64,000 nt of DNA, taken from NCBI RefSeq assembly GCF_003073045.1, contig NC_037592.1, positions 13,820,384 to 13,884,383 of the forward strand. Direction: 5' to 3'. The first letter of the stretch is position 1; each line of letters starts with the position of its first letter. The position numbers and the translations under genes were made by a program. The notes beneath the pieces were generated by a model. It was not told where the DNA came from, ran no database searches, and saw only the letters and a program-made list of their open reading frames with translations. This DNA is from Pomacea canaliculata (lineage: Eukaryota > Mollusca > Gastropoda > Architaenioglossa > Ampullariidae). This document shows positions 35,740 to 46,849 of this stretch, piece by piece.

Positions 35740-38700
35740 ATGGCGATATGTGATGATGTGACGTGGCGTCGATGGCTGTACTTGGAATATTTGATTGTGT
35801 GCGTTACCGTCGCTCTCTCCCAAAGGTAAGAACAATGAGTGTTTGGTGAGATTGAGGACACCAATAGTGTCAAATAGCAAAATCAAGGTGTGTCGAGCCT
35901 TACAACTTATCTTGAAACGTGAATAAAAAAAGCAACCACACAAACAAAACACAACTGATGTCTCCACTTGGGGTCAAACGGTATACACTGAATGATCCTT
36001 TCTCTGGGGACGAGAGACCTCACAACTCAAACGCTGCCTTTTGGGGGTAGACGTTGTCTTCCTGGGCCATATGCTCCATGATATCCATAAACTAAACAAT
36101 TCACAAAACAAAATAACGCAAAAATCTTTATGGCATCAGCTAGGCCCATTAGTCCGTGTCATTCGCCAGACCCAAACACTCACGACCCATCTTCCGGCCC
36201 TCCACTCCATGGTCCACCTCCCGGCCCCGCAGACTGCGCCTATTGACAGTTATAAACGAGAACAAAATTACTCTTTTATATCTATTGAAGAAAGAGCACA
36301 TCAAAAATTCAACATAAAAAAACCCTGAGATATACAAATTACAAACACCGCACCTCACTCGGCAGACTCAGCCTCCTGTCCCCCACACGTAGTGTCTCGG
36401 TACTCGCCGTGTGTCCTCGGGAAGTGAAAGCTGACCCGCAACAGTTTATTTAAATCGTCTTCCCCCTTCCTTTTTCCACTAGTTAAAAATAACGAATACC
36501 GATTAGTCACTCAGCAGGGGGGCTCAGCTCACACCATGTGTGACAAATAGTTTTTACAGAAAGAAGTGCTCCCTCTCGTCTGTGTTCACGACTGTGTACG
36601 GCAACCTAGTTGTCACTAGGTTTTTATACATCATGTAAAGTATGCTAACTAAAACATTCAAAGTGTGCTTTGATTTTCAAACGTTTTCTATTCATTTGTA
36701 ATTTTATGTGTTTCCCACCAGACCCTGCACAGATGCTAATGGTTTCATTCAGGCAAGCAGCTACTTTCTCGAGAATCATACTACAGGTAGGAACCTTCCA
36801 ATATTAATTCTAGTTTCAGAACACTTTTTTACGACCATGACACAAATTTATGCTAACAACAAGAAGACATAAAGATTTGAAATTTTAATAATAATAATAA
36901 TAATAATTGAAATATTTGAACAGCGTATACTCACACTCGTAAGGAACATACTTTTGGCCCTTAAAACAAGAACGACGGACGGAAGAATAAACCTAGTTGG
37001 AATCACTTTTTTAAGAACTTACACAAATTTACACTGACAATGAGAGGACATAAATCTTTTTTATTATTATTATTTCCTCTTTCCTAATGAGCATGCTCTT
37101 AGCATAATTAAAACAAGAATGAGAAATGGACAGCAGACGAGAGACGGAAGAATAAACGACGGTACTGACGACGAATAACAGACAAATATAGAAAACACAA
37201 AGAGGAACCAAGTAGCAAGAACTGAGAGTATTGTGATTCTGTAGAGGAGGACGAGTGGAAAAGTAGCAATAAGCGAGAAAGAGTGTTGGGGTGAAATAGG
37301 ACATTGTGTGTGAACTGTTAAGAGTAATTCTCAAGGAAGAGGTGAGTTTTCAGTGGATTTGAAGGATTCAACTGTAGATGGCGGATATGAAGTGGAAGAG
37401 AATTCTATTGCTTTTGCTGCACAATAACTAAAATTCTTTTGACCGTATGTTGTATTCTGGTGACATGAATAGTTAAGATACGGTCAACAGACGAAGAGCG
37501 GAGTTGTCTAGGGAAAGTAGGGGGAGAGAAGTTCAGAGAAATAGTCAGGGCAGGAGCCAGAGAAGAAATAAAAACACAACTTACACAGTTTGTACTGATT
37601 GCGAGAATGGATAGGTAGACATTGAAGAAAGCAAAGGAAAGGGGTGACATGGTCCCGTTTCTAGGAACCAGACGTGAGGCAAAGTTCTGTACTTTCTGAA
37701 GTTTAAGGATAGGGGATGAGTTGAAACCTGTGAGGTTTAGGCCCATAATAGTAAAATAAGATATAGAAATACATTATAGTGTATTATAGCAATTTTAGAT
37801 CACCACGAGTGCTTAAATTTATGTTTTATTATAATTATTTTTTTCATCATGATCTAGTGATCACTGCGATGATGGGGATGAATTATTTTATGAGCCTTTT
37901 ACTCACGGTTATCTGCTGTATTTACATCATATCTTATGAGAACAGTTGAAACCTTGTTTTCTCAAACCCTATATTGCAGCAGTTCTCAACCTTTTACTTG
38001 TGACGCCCCCCTGACGAACAAAGGTACGTCCGCGCGCCCCCCTTAGCCAGCAGTGTAAGCTAATTTCACTAATACTGGTATAAGAAACTTTTAAAAAATG
38101 ACCACCTTCGCGCCCCCCTTGTAAGCACGTCACGCCCCCCTGGGGGGAGGGCGCGCCCCACAAGTTGAGAACCGCTGCCATATTGCATTCCCTTACGAAA
38201 ACATTTGTAATAAAGTTTTTAAGAGTATGCAAGAAAATTAATTGTTTAATTAATTATTAATTTGAAAGTCTAATAACAAATAATAAAATAGATAAATAAT
38301 AAAGCTGTTTTGACACTGAAGGAGACTTAAAGTGACATTACCTGTTTAGATGTTTTGTCAGAATAGATTAGGTGCACGTTGTTACAAATTAAGAGAAATA
38401 ATGGGTGGTAGCGTTCAATTACACGACGAATCACAAGTCCCAGGCTTTTATGTCCTCGTCAATTGGCTCGTTTCGGGTCCATAATATGCGGTGCCAACCT
38501 CTCCAAGAAACTAAGTATTTGCAGTCCAAGATATTTCAAAACAAAGCACTTTATTTACAGTTTTGGCAAAACACTGTCCTCGTATTATCCACACTGGCAC
38601 ATCAAGTACACGCATGAAACAGTAACTCTGTACTGACATCGCTTGTGCGCTCTTTGTCCATGTCTTGTCGTTTGCTTTTAATTTAGGTGACCTCAAATAC

Positions 38701-41700
38701 TGCAGTACTAAAAATTCTAAGTATACTGTATACACTCATTGTTACAATATAAGGTAATGTGCACATACAAACTACATCATTTTATTATAAAACCTTTTGT
38801 GAGTATTCCTTTTAGCATAACTGTAAACTTAAGTTGGATACCTTTTTTTGTATTTTCAATAAACATCTGAATCTGAACATTTCTGTCACTTAGCGTACCC
38901 TATGCAATATGGAGACTGTTCCTTTGGTCAGTCTCTGTGTAACTACACTCAGTTCTGTACGGACCAGGATGCGGAGAGCTGGCGACAAAATGGAGGTAAT
39001 GTTTCACATTTCACATCACAAATCTTATAGACGGGACTTTAAAATGATTCTAAAGTTCCCTAGTTAATGATGTGTCATCAAGAAATTCATTGCTAGAGCA
39101 CATCAAGATTAGGATGTAATTATTGGGTGCATGAATGAACAATTAGGTATTTTGGAGTGGCTAGCCACAGTCAAGGATAAATAAGTCTACTACCTTGGAT
39201 GTAATCTGGGAAAAATGGAGACTAAGGGAGTAAAATTTTACAACAGTGTTGCTAGCACGGCATCTCTAGGCGAAGGTATTTGCTGAAGAAAGAATGGACC
39301 AGGGCCTCAGTACCCACGTGTTTGCGACCAGGTAAAAAATAGCTTAAGTTTACAGGTGGTGGTCTCTCTTTGAGAACTGATGGAAGTTAAGAAAGGCGTA
39401 TTTGTCGAGTTTTACCAACCGCTGCATCTGTTCAGTTGTTTCCCTGACAACCAGTTTCGTCATTCGGCAACTGATACCAGTCAAGAAATGAATAAACTTT
39501 ATAACGTGTATAGAATAGATAGCAGTAAAAGTAAATATCTCAAAGTTGTTTGGGTGGATATAAAGAGAGGCATGTTAAGAGCATGGCAGTTAGCACAGGT
39601 AGGACGAGCAACTTATTTTTACTAATGTATTTGTGCTTTTCTGGGTTAAGGGTTAAGGGTTAAGCAGGTTAAGGGTTCCACGTACAGGTCCAAGCTGTGT
39701 GCTACTTTCATTTTTCTATTCAGTTGGCTGACCTGCATTTAGTTATATAATTATAATAGAGTACCCGTAGCTGTATTATTGTCTCTGATGTGCATTTGCA
39801 AAAGGAATTCATGTTGGGATTTTTTTTTTTGCCTTTAAGTCATACTTTTAAATACCGATCTAAATATTGTCTTTTGCTTATTCTGGATTCGGGGGTGGAT
39901 AGTAGCTAAAGCAACAACGTCAGAGTTTGAACACTATTGAAGGGGCACACACACTGTGTAGTGTACTTCGTCTTGGTTAACCCATGAGTATGAGTAAAAT
40001 TCTATTCTGATCTATGCAATACTCATGTCATCACACTATGTTTCCTGTAGATCACGCTGAATGTCCGGGGAAGAGTGGCTGGTACGAGTCCTTCTCAGTC
40101 CTGGTGTCGCCGCTACTCTGTATTAGTCACGTGACCTGCCTAACGTTTGAGTACACACAAGAACTACCTGGAACGCTTAGTGTTTACCTGGCAACAACTA
40201 CATCTTTATTTATTATTATGCCAGAGGAAGTTAGACAAAAACAAAGTTTTGTAAAGTTCACGACTGTGTTATCAAGTACTGCTGGTAAGGTAGGTGTGAT
40301 CCAAGTCACAGTCATTGCTATTTTTATATAAGTTTATCAGTTTTTGGAGTAGCTTAATAGGGTTACAGTAATCTTAAAAGTCAATCAGAGAGTATCAGTT
40401 AGTAAGTCTACATACGAATCTGTTTTATTATTATTTTTGATTAGCTGGTGTTCCGAGCTCGGAGTCCTGATGCTAATCACACGGTTCAGCTGCGTGATGT
40501 CAGGCTACAACAAGGATCGTGCACTGGGTCTGGTAAGTTGAAAATAGTGTTTAATGCCTTGTAATCGTCGACAAAAGTTGCTTTTATTTCGACTGCACAC
40601 GAATGTTAAAATTACTTATATTCTGGAGAAAACAAAAGTGCTTAGTATAGCTGTCATTAGATAATTAGAAACAGCTCGGTGTGGGCTATTTCGACAGTTA
40701 TACACTGCTACATTCCCGAAACCTTTTGAGTACACAGCCTAATTACTAATGCTGGACAATACATTTCCATAAAGTCCATAAACAATGTCTACTGTGATTT
40801 GTGATTGTTTCTTCCTCGCAAATAACATCCATGTCGTGCTCGAGACAAATGTATCATGTTTATTACAAGTTGAAGAGAAAGTTTATAGAAGGTACTGGTT
40901 GTAGATGAGACATTTATGTACAATAATTCCTAAAACACAGTTCGGGACCGGCTAATAAAAGCCACTGTGTTTGTTGTCACAGGTGTAATTGTGATGTGAG
41001 AGTTAACTATTAGGGTAATTAGTCCCTTACATGCCGAATGGGCCTGGAGGTCGTGATGTACCATTTCGGAGAGCAGCAAAGAAAAGCTAAGAGAATTGGT
41101 GTGACACAAGACATAGTTACCAACAGCAGCATGGCTCTAACATATTTAATAAGGAAAAAATTTCAATATCAATTTAAATATTGCAACGTTTATCATACTT
41201 TATATTTAAAATAATATTTGTATGGATAATATTCTTTGGATATATGCTATCCCTTTCAAACATCTGAAACCTCTTATCCCTGAAACAATATTGTATATTT
41301 GACACACGTACTTGTTTTAATGGTATAATTCAGGGTTTGTCTCACCATGTACCTTTGAACCTGACGATTTTCGTTCATCTTGTGGCTGGAGTCTGAACAA
41401 TTGGAACATAACCAACCAACTTTCAGCTCCACAAAGTAGCGAAAGTATCTACGGCGCATCAGGTACCGGTAATGTAGTGCATTGTAATGTTTAAATCGTC
41501 AGAACATGTCAGGGAATACTTATTTTGTAAAATTTGAGTAACAAATACAATAAAATGACAGTTCGATAAGTGACGTAGATTTTAGGCCATAGGCAAATGA
41601 CTACAACTTTATACCCACCGCAGTCGATATGTTTGAAACTTGCAGGGTACTTTGCTTACGTCATGCACCCGACTCGTAAAAGTACCTTGACCACTTCCAT

Positions 41701-44330
41701 GGCTCAGCCAACAGAAAGCCGGACAGGATGCCTGGAATACAGATACATCCTCTGTGGCCCTGATTCGAGATTACTTGTATCAATCGAGACTTTGGATGGA
41801 AATCGGAGAGTGCTGTGGTCAGGGCCGCCAAACACGTCAACTGACTGTTTAAAGACATGGCAACAGGCACAAGTACCAGTGTCATCCTCAGCTGCATTTG
41901 TTGTGAGTGCCATGAACGTTTGTAATAAATACGTTTTTGCACGGTCAAATTTCATTGTACGAGGCAAAACAATTAATATGCTTAGGGATTTCAAATATTC
42001 ACCTCTTCCTGGTGAACTGGTCAATTGTAAATCTATCCATCCAACACGCAGGCAAATTGAAAAGACTTTTAGGAGAGTTATTATTGATGGAAACGATGTT
42101 TTTACTTTTTGGTATCTCAGAAAAGCTGCGATTATAAATACGCTTATAGCTATTACCTTTGTGTGATCCTTAACGACAAACATTCTCTGGGTGGTTACAT
42201 ACACCACACATTCATTGCAATGTTGTGTATTGAAATAGTTTGTGCTGTTTTTTGATCAGCTGTTGTTGTTCGTAACTCAGATAATCTTTGAAAATGCACC
42301 TGCGAACAGCATCTCGATCGTGATTGCCGTGGACTCTATCAGGTACACGGTTCTGCCATCACCATTAAACTGTCAACTTGAACCACAACACGCTCAGCCA
42401 CATGACGACGACGTCACATTATCACCATCGAGTTTGACACAAGTACTGTCAAGAGGCACTAGCCCAGTGTCTTTGTCGGCGCCATGTGAATCAGAAACAT
42501 TTACATTTCTCCAGTCAAAGTTCTCTCCTTCAGCACTTGGGAGTACAGTTTCCCAGTCGACATCAATGTCACAGTCACAGGCTGAACACAGCGATCGTAA
42601 GATTTTACATGTATACCCAAGTTTCCTTTAGTTGATCCAGCTGTTGAATGGATACCTGAAGCCTTTCAGAGCTGAGGAAGCAGTAGCGATTAGGGAGAGC
42701 AAATGGGTATCAGTCTTACAAAGAAGCTAACCCTGGGATTAGTGTAGTCCTTAACACCTCAGTCCCTAACGATGGAAAGGTTAAGAGATTTTCTTAAGTG
42801 ATTATTAAATGATGAATTGTTTATTTCTATTATTCATTAAAATGAGCGGTTAGTTGATATCTTTATCTTACACTGTACCAGCATTTTAATATTTAGTTTA
42901 AATTGTTGTAATGACCCCCGTTTATCTATGGGGAACAAAAATTATGATATGATGTTTCCTTTCTTAGTCGGAGCTTGTCTCTGTGTATGTGAGTGTAAAT
43001 ACGAACAATGTATTGCACATGCTATGACTGAATTATCGACATGCACATTATATATAGTTTTATAATTTGTGTAAATATAGTAATGTTAAAATAAAGGAAA
43101 TATTTTTAGGATATAACATATCAGTAATACACATTAGATCTTAACAGACTCATCAAAATCTTTTCTCTCGACACAGAGGCGACGCCAATCATCGCTGGTG
43201 TTGTGGCAGGTGTGGTCACCGTCATTGCCTTCATTGTCGTTCTTATCATCATCGTCACCAGAAAGAGACGTCAAAAAAAGGCGACAGGGTAAATATTTTC
43301 ATTAGTAATCGCATCTGTTTCAAATAAGGAAAGATATGTGATATATGGAGGATATCGTCGCTCTTAAAAGACTGAAACTACGGATTATTTATCACAGTTG
43401 TGTAGATTAAATAATAACATGTAAGTTGCCATATAAAAAAGTATATCTATGAACACATAAACCAGCAAAAAGTTTGATATTTTGATATACATCGTTAGGC
43501 ATGGTAAAATAAGGAAGAAGAAATTTTAGCCTTTAGGTATGCGATGCGTATACCAAATGTTTCTATAGTAGTAAAACTTTAATGACTAGAAAATTAGATG
43601 TAATTAAAGGTAATGTGTACTCGTACATAAAATACACAAACCGTCTGCGCTAGATATGAAAAAGTAACTTTTCTTCATTACATTTCGTCTCAGGAAAAGT
43701 ACAAACTGTGACAGAAGTGATGATGAGGTCGCAAATAACCCGCATCGTGACAGTGAGCATCCTCTGGATGAGATGAACATGGAAAATAAAAAGGACAGTG
43801 AAATTTCCTTGCAACCTGAAGGTGACTATTATGACATCGCAGAAGACGGGGTACCTGGCTCAACACGTAACCGGGGATACATACTAAGTCCTGGGGATAC
43901 CGAAGAATCGCGTTCCATCTCCTGGAACAGTAGCAAGAACAAAAAAGACGTGTACTCACAAGTTCACAAACAACAGAAAAAGCCACAAGAAATGTACGCA
44001 CAAGTTCACAAGATGAAGAAGAAAACAGGAAATATAGGCTCAAAGCAAGACAGTAGAGAGTGTCTCAATCCATCGTATTCTCCAGAGACTTACGAGTTGA
44101 CTGGCCCACAATCATCTAAGACTGCTGCTACACAGGATGATGAAGAGTACAACGACCTCAACTTTGAGCAGAGCAGACAGGGCGATGACAACTGTTCACC
44201 ATGTGAGGCGAGTGGACAGACATACTCCCATCTCAAGGACGATGTTCTGTACGACTGTGCCAAAGTTGAACACAACAGACACGGCGCCAACATGGTGTTC
44301 GACTCCGAGTACAACCACTTGGTCACATGA
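35740..44330 (+). CDS. Gene C: complete two-MAM-domain single-pass receptor with ITIM-like tyrosine tail
   Basis: Ten exons, all in phase: 35740-35825, 36722-36786, 38894-38995, 40051-40289, 40445-40532, 41334-41468, 41646-41902, 42281-42596, 43177-43288, 43694-44330 (TGA). Total 2037 nt, 678 residues. Order: signal peptide 1-29 (core WLYLEYLIVCVTVAL); Cys-containing linker PCTDANGF 30-50; MAM-1 about 51-194 (YGDCSFGQSLCNYTQFC, CLTFEYTQELPGTLSVYL, VQLRDVRLQQGSC); MAM-2 about 195-350 (CGWSLNNWNIT, GCLEYRYILCGPDSRLLVS, ETLDGNRRVLW, IIFENAPANS, IAVDSIRYT); Ser/Thr-rich stalk to 430; helix 434-456; RKRRQKK 458-464; tail 467-678. Intron phases of the two MAM units are identical (1-1-0-1). The domain call rests on MAM-like motifs seen by eye. 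Ligand and function are unknown. AATAAA lies at 44464. Confidence 0.85.
37320..37765 (-). mobile_element. LINE reverse-transcriptase fragment, antisense in gene C intron 2
   Basis: The minus-strand reading contains LKLQKVQNFASRLVPRNGT and a PRQLRSSSVDRILT segment, as in L2/CR1-type ORF2 C-termini (LQRVQNAAARLV ... RSSxxxxL). It is homologous to 23380-23860 in gene B, in the same intron and orientation. Confidence 0.7.
37969..38185. mobile_element. hAT-type MITE, gene C specific
   Basis: The element is 37977-38177 (201 bp). Flanks are CTATATTG (37969-37976) and CCATATTG (38178-38185), 7 of 8 identical. Inverted ends: CAGCAGTTCTCAACC and GTTGAGAACCGCTG. The equivalent gene B intron near 24035-24070 runs straight through without it (an empty site), so it inserted after the B/C duplication. 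Confidence 0.88.
39396..39598 (+). CDS. Orphan MAM-type exon of gene C, possible alternative to exon 4
   Basis: Open for 203 nt between AAAG (ending 39395) and a GTAGGA donor. Phase 1 in and phase 0 out, the same as exon 4 (40051-40289) and exon 7. It cannot be spliced before exon 4 without breaking the frame, but it could replace exon 4. It encodes FYQPLHLFSCFPDNQFRH and a tail VDIKRGMLRAWQLAQ, resembling TW(K/Q)(L/Q)AQ in the MAM-2 middle exon. The polypyrimidine tract is weak. A homolog in gene B (26308-26508) is out of frame. It is either a mutually exclusive exon or the remnant of a lost MAM unit. Confidence 0.4.
39645..39680. repeat. Short (GGGTTAA)n telomere-like repeat
   Basis: Three GGGTTAA units and an imperfect fourth after exon 39598. 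The period is 7, so it is not the 6-bp animal telomere unit. Confidence 0.6.
43177..43288 (+). CDS. Gene C transmembrane exon
   Basis: Encodes the 23-residue helix beginning IIAGVVAGVVTVIAF and the stop-transfer RKRRQKK. Same length and phases as 17263-17374 in gene A. Confidence 0.88.
43694..44330 (+). CDS. Gene C cytoplasmic tail exon with repeated tyrosine motifs
   Basis: 212 residues. Tyrosine motifs in order: GDYYDIAED, GYILS, DVYSQVHK, EMYAQVHK, SYSPETYELT, EEYNDLNF, TYSHLKDDV, YDCAKV and a C-terminal SEYNHLVT. SEYNHL fits the ITIM consensus (S/I/V/L)xYxx(I/V/L). The others are ITIM-like or general SH2-docking motifs spaced by Lys-rich linkers. Homologous to the gene A tail: shared PGSTR, YSQ(V/I)HK, EYN.LNF, TY.H and EY.HL. 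Confidence 0.87.
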
Positions 44331-44463
44331 TACATATATATGCACAATGAAAGATGCCAAATGTAACCTTAGGTGCTGACCTTCAGTAGGACTATATTCC
44401 AATTACATCGTCTAATACAGAACGATATTTTTATCACAATATAAATCCAACATTTCTTAATAT

Positions 44464-44469
44464 AATAAA
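44464..44469 (+). terminator. Poly(A) signal of gene C
   Basis: AATAAA 134 nt past the TGA at 44328-44330, before the MITE at 44555. Confidence 0.6.
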
Positions 44470-44546
44470 TCATTTGATTTTACAATTTTTGTGGAGGAAG
44501 GTGTACCTTTATGTTCTGTCGCTTGACTAATAAAATAAGGTGATGG

Positions 44547-44762
44547 CTCTAGAGCAGACCTGGGCAAACGCCGGCCCGCGGGGCGGATCCGGCCCGCCTC
44601 CTGTCTCTGACCGGCCCACCCGCTGGCCCGCCCTCCAGTATATATACTATATATAAAGTATTGGGTAAAACTGAGTTAATTATATTAGTCCGGCCGTCTA
44701 AAACTATCCCAACTTCTCATGCGGCCCCTTGAGAAAATTAATTGCCCACCCCTGCTCTAGAG
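44547..44762. mobile_element. hAT-type MITE with 8-bp target duplication
   Basis: The element is 44555-44754 (200 bp). CTCTAGAG is repeated perfectly at 44547-44554 and 44755-44762. Ends are CAGACCTGGGCAAAC and ATTGCCCACCCCTG, inverted, with GGCCCGC-rich interior. This is the widespread animal hAT MITE type. Confidence 0.9.
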
Positions 44763-45902
44763 AGACCATCACAATGCTTAACAACACAGTTGTCTCCAGA
44801 GCAGCAAAGTTGATGGCATGAAGGGGGTAACTGATGAGCTCGAAGAGGGGTTAAAATAAGAAATACCCCTCTAGTCGGCTGATGTGCATGCCACTTGTGA
44901 TATCAAAGAAGCATTCTGCCATGTTACAGACTACTTTCCTTATTAATATCGTCATCAGATAAGTAACCATTAGACGTTTTTGTATATGTGTTTTGGTGTT
45001 GTCAAACTTAGTAAACACTACCATCACAAATTTGATAAGAGAGTGGGGTTTTCATTTCACTTCAAAACAAATGGGATCACGGTATTCGACGACAGTATCT
45101 GAAACTATCTCTGAAACCCCGAAAAGCCTGGAATGAGGAACGGACTGACTGACTGACTGACTTTTCCTTGGGAATTACATGATGACGAATTCAGTGAGAA
45201 ACGTTGACAGTACAAATGTACTAAAAAAACCAAAACAAAACAAAACAAAAAACCCACAGATAAAAGCCCCGGTTACCTGGAGCTAAAGGTATCTGACATG
45301 TCATCAAATGAGTGTAAGGTGTGTGAGTGTTTGTCGACAGATTGCTCTCCTTGTAGCCCGAACCTCTCTTGACTGACACCAGTAGTGAATGTATTTATTC
45401 TGTCATTAGTTCCTACTTCAAGACTTTTCGTGTGTCATTGAAAAAGAGCTTTTGATAAGACAACTCAAAGCAAAGTTGAAAATGTGAGTATACCAATAAC
45501 AATGAAAATATTATGTAGTAGTTGTGTTATCCTTAAAATTTTTCTTGTACTTTTCTCTTAGAACAATTCAAATTGATGCTGAAATGTGTAAATGATATTG
45601 TAACAGGCAGAGACTAATAAGACTATAATAAACTATTCAACACTGACTATAATATAAAGACCAAAGGGGATCAATAGAATTCAGTTGAAATGATTAAGCA
45701 CAGCTAATTATTTTCTTTTAAAAGGTATACATATTCCCCCTAAAAATAAATAAACATCGAGACCTATTTTGGGCACACTCAGACTGGTGTGTCAACATGA
45801 AGGTAAACACTCGGACTTTTTAACGGCGTTAATTTTCTTCCTCGTGTACCTGCCGCTCGGCTACACACTGGGAAATACTTCTAGCACAGATTGGGGATGA
45901 AG

Positions 45903-46839
45903 TACAGTGATACCTCGGTTCTCGAACATAATTCGTTCCGGGAGGACGGTCGAGAACCAAATTGTTCGAGAACCGAAGCAATAAAACCCATAGGAAATAA
46001 TGGAAACTGGATTAATTCGTTCCAAGCCCAGAAAATGCCTATTTACTGGCCTGATTTGTTATATAATATGTAGAAAAACATGCAGTCTCAACAACAAACA
46101 AGAAATAAAAGTGTATTTATTCAAAAAAAAAAAAAAAAAAAAAAAAAATAAATAAATAAAATGTACTGTACAGTACAGTACAGTAAATTGTGTTTCATTT
46201 ACTGTACCTGTACCAAACTTTATGGCAGGAGGGAATGAATGTGGAGGGAGGAGGAAGGGGGATGGTTATTGTGTTTGAATTGGAGTCTTCTTCAATAAAA
46301 CAGAGGGTAACTGCTCTTCGCCGGTGTTTCTGTTCTCTGTATCTTTTGCTGAGAGAGAATCAGAATCTTGCTCTGCAAGTTTGCTTGTCTGATTTCTTTT
46401 ACGGAAGAATAATTGTCAATTGTTTGCTGTTTTTTTCTCCTTTGCAAAAATTTTGCGGAAAGTGGAACATAACATTGTCATTAAAAATGTTACTGCTCTA
46501 TTTGCTACCACTTTATCAGGGTGATGCTTGTTCAACAAAATTTTGCGGATTTCTGTCCATTTTTGCATACATTTCATGACTCTCTCCACAAAAAACGTGA
46601 CTTCTCTCTCTCTCTGCACTCACAACTGATGACGCAAGCAAGGCGCGCTGCGGGGCCCAAATGAACGCCATTTCGGCTCAAAACTCGGCTCATCTCGGAC
46701 GTTCGGATGTTTCGAGTCCAAATATTTGTTCGGATTCCCAAGACAAAATTTGTGTGGTTTGTTTGGTTTTCGTCGATTTCCTGGTCGAATACCGATTTGG
46801 TCGAAAGTCAAGGCGTTCGAGAACCGAGGTATCACTGTA
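45903..46839. mobile_element. pogo/Tigger-like non-autonomous element
   Basis: The element is 45905-46837 (933 bp) flanked by TA. Inverted ends: CAGTGATACCTCGGTTCTCG and CGAGAACCGAGGTATCACTG. It carries subterminal TTCGAGAACC repeats and an internal A run at about 46122-46148. No intact transposase is seen. It is inserted within the gene D leader region. Confidence 0.88.
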
Positions 46840-46849
46840 CATACAAAAG

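Noticed and set aside
41704..42207. 167-codon minus-strand open frame
   Set aside because: It is antisense to exon 7 of gene C and its intron. The plus-strand exon has paralogs in A, B and D with matching splice sites, so the minus frame is a shadow.
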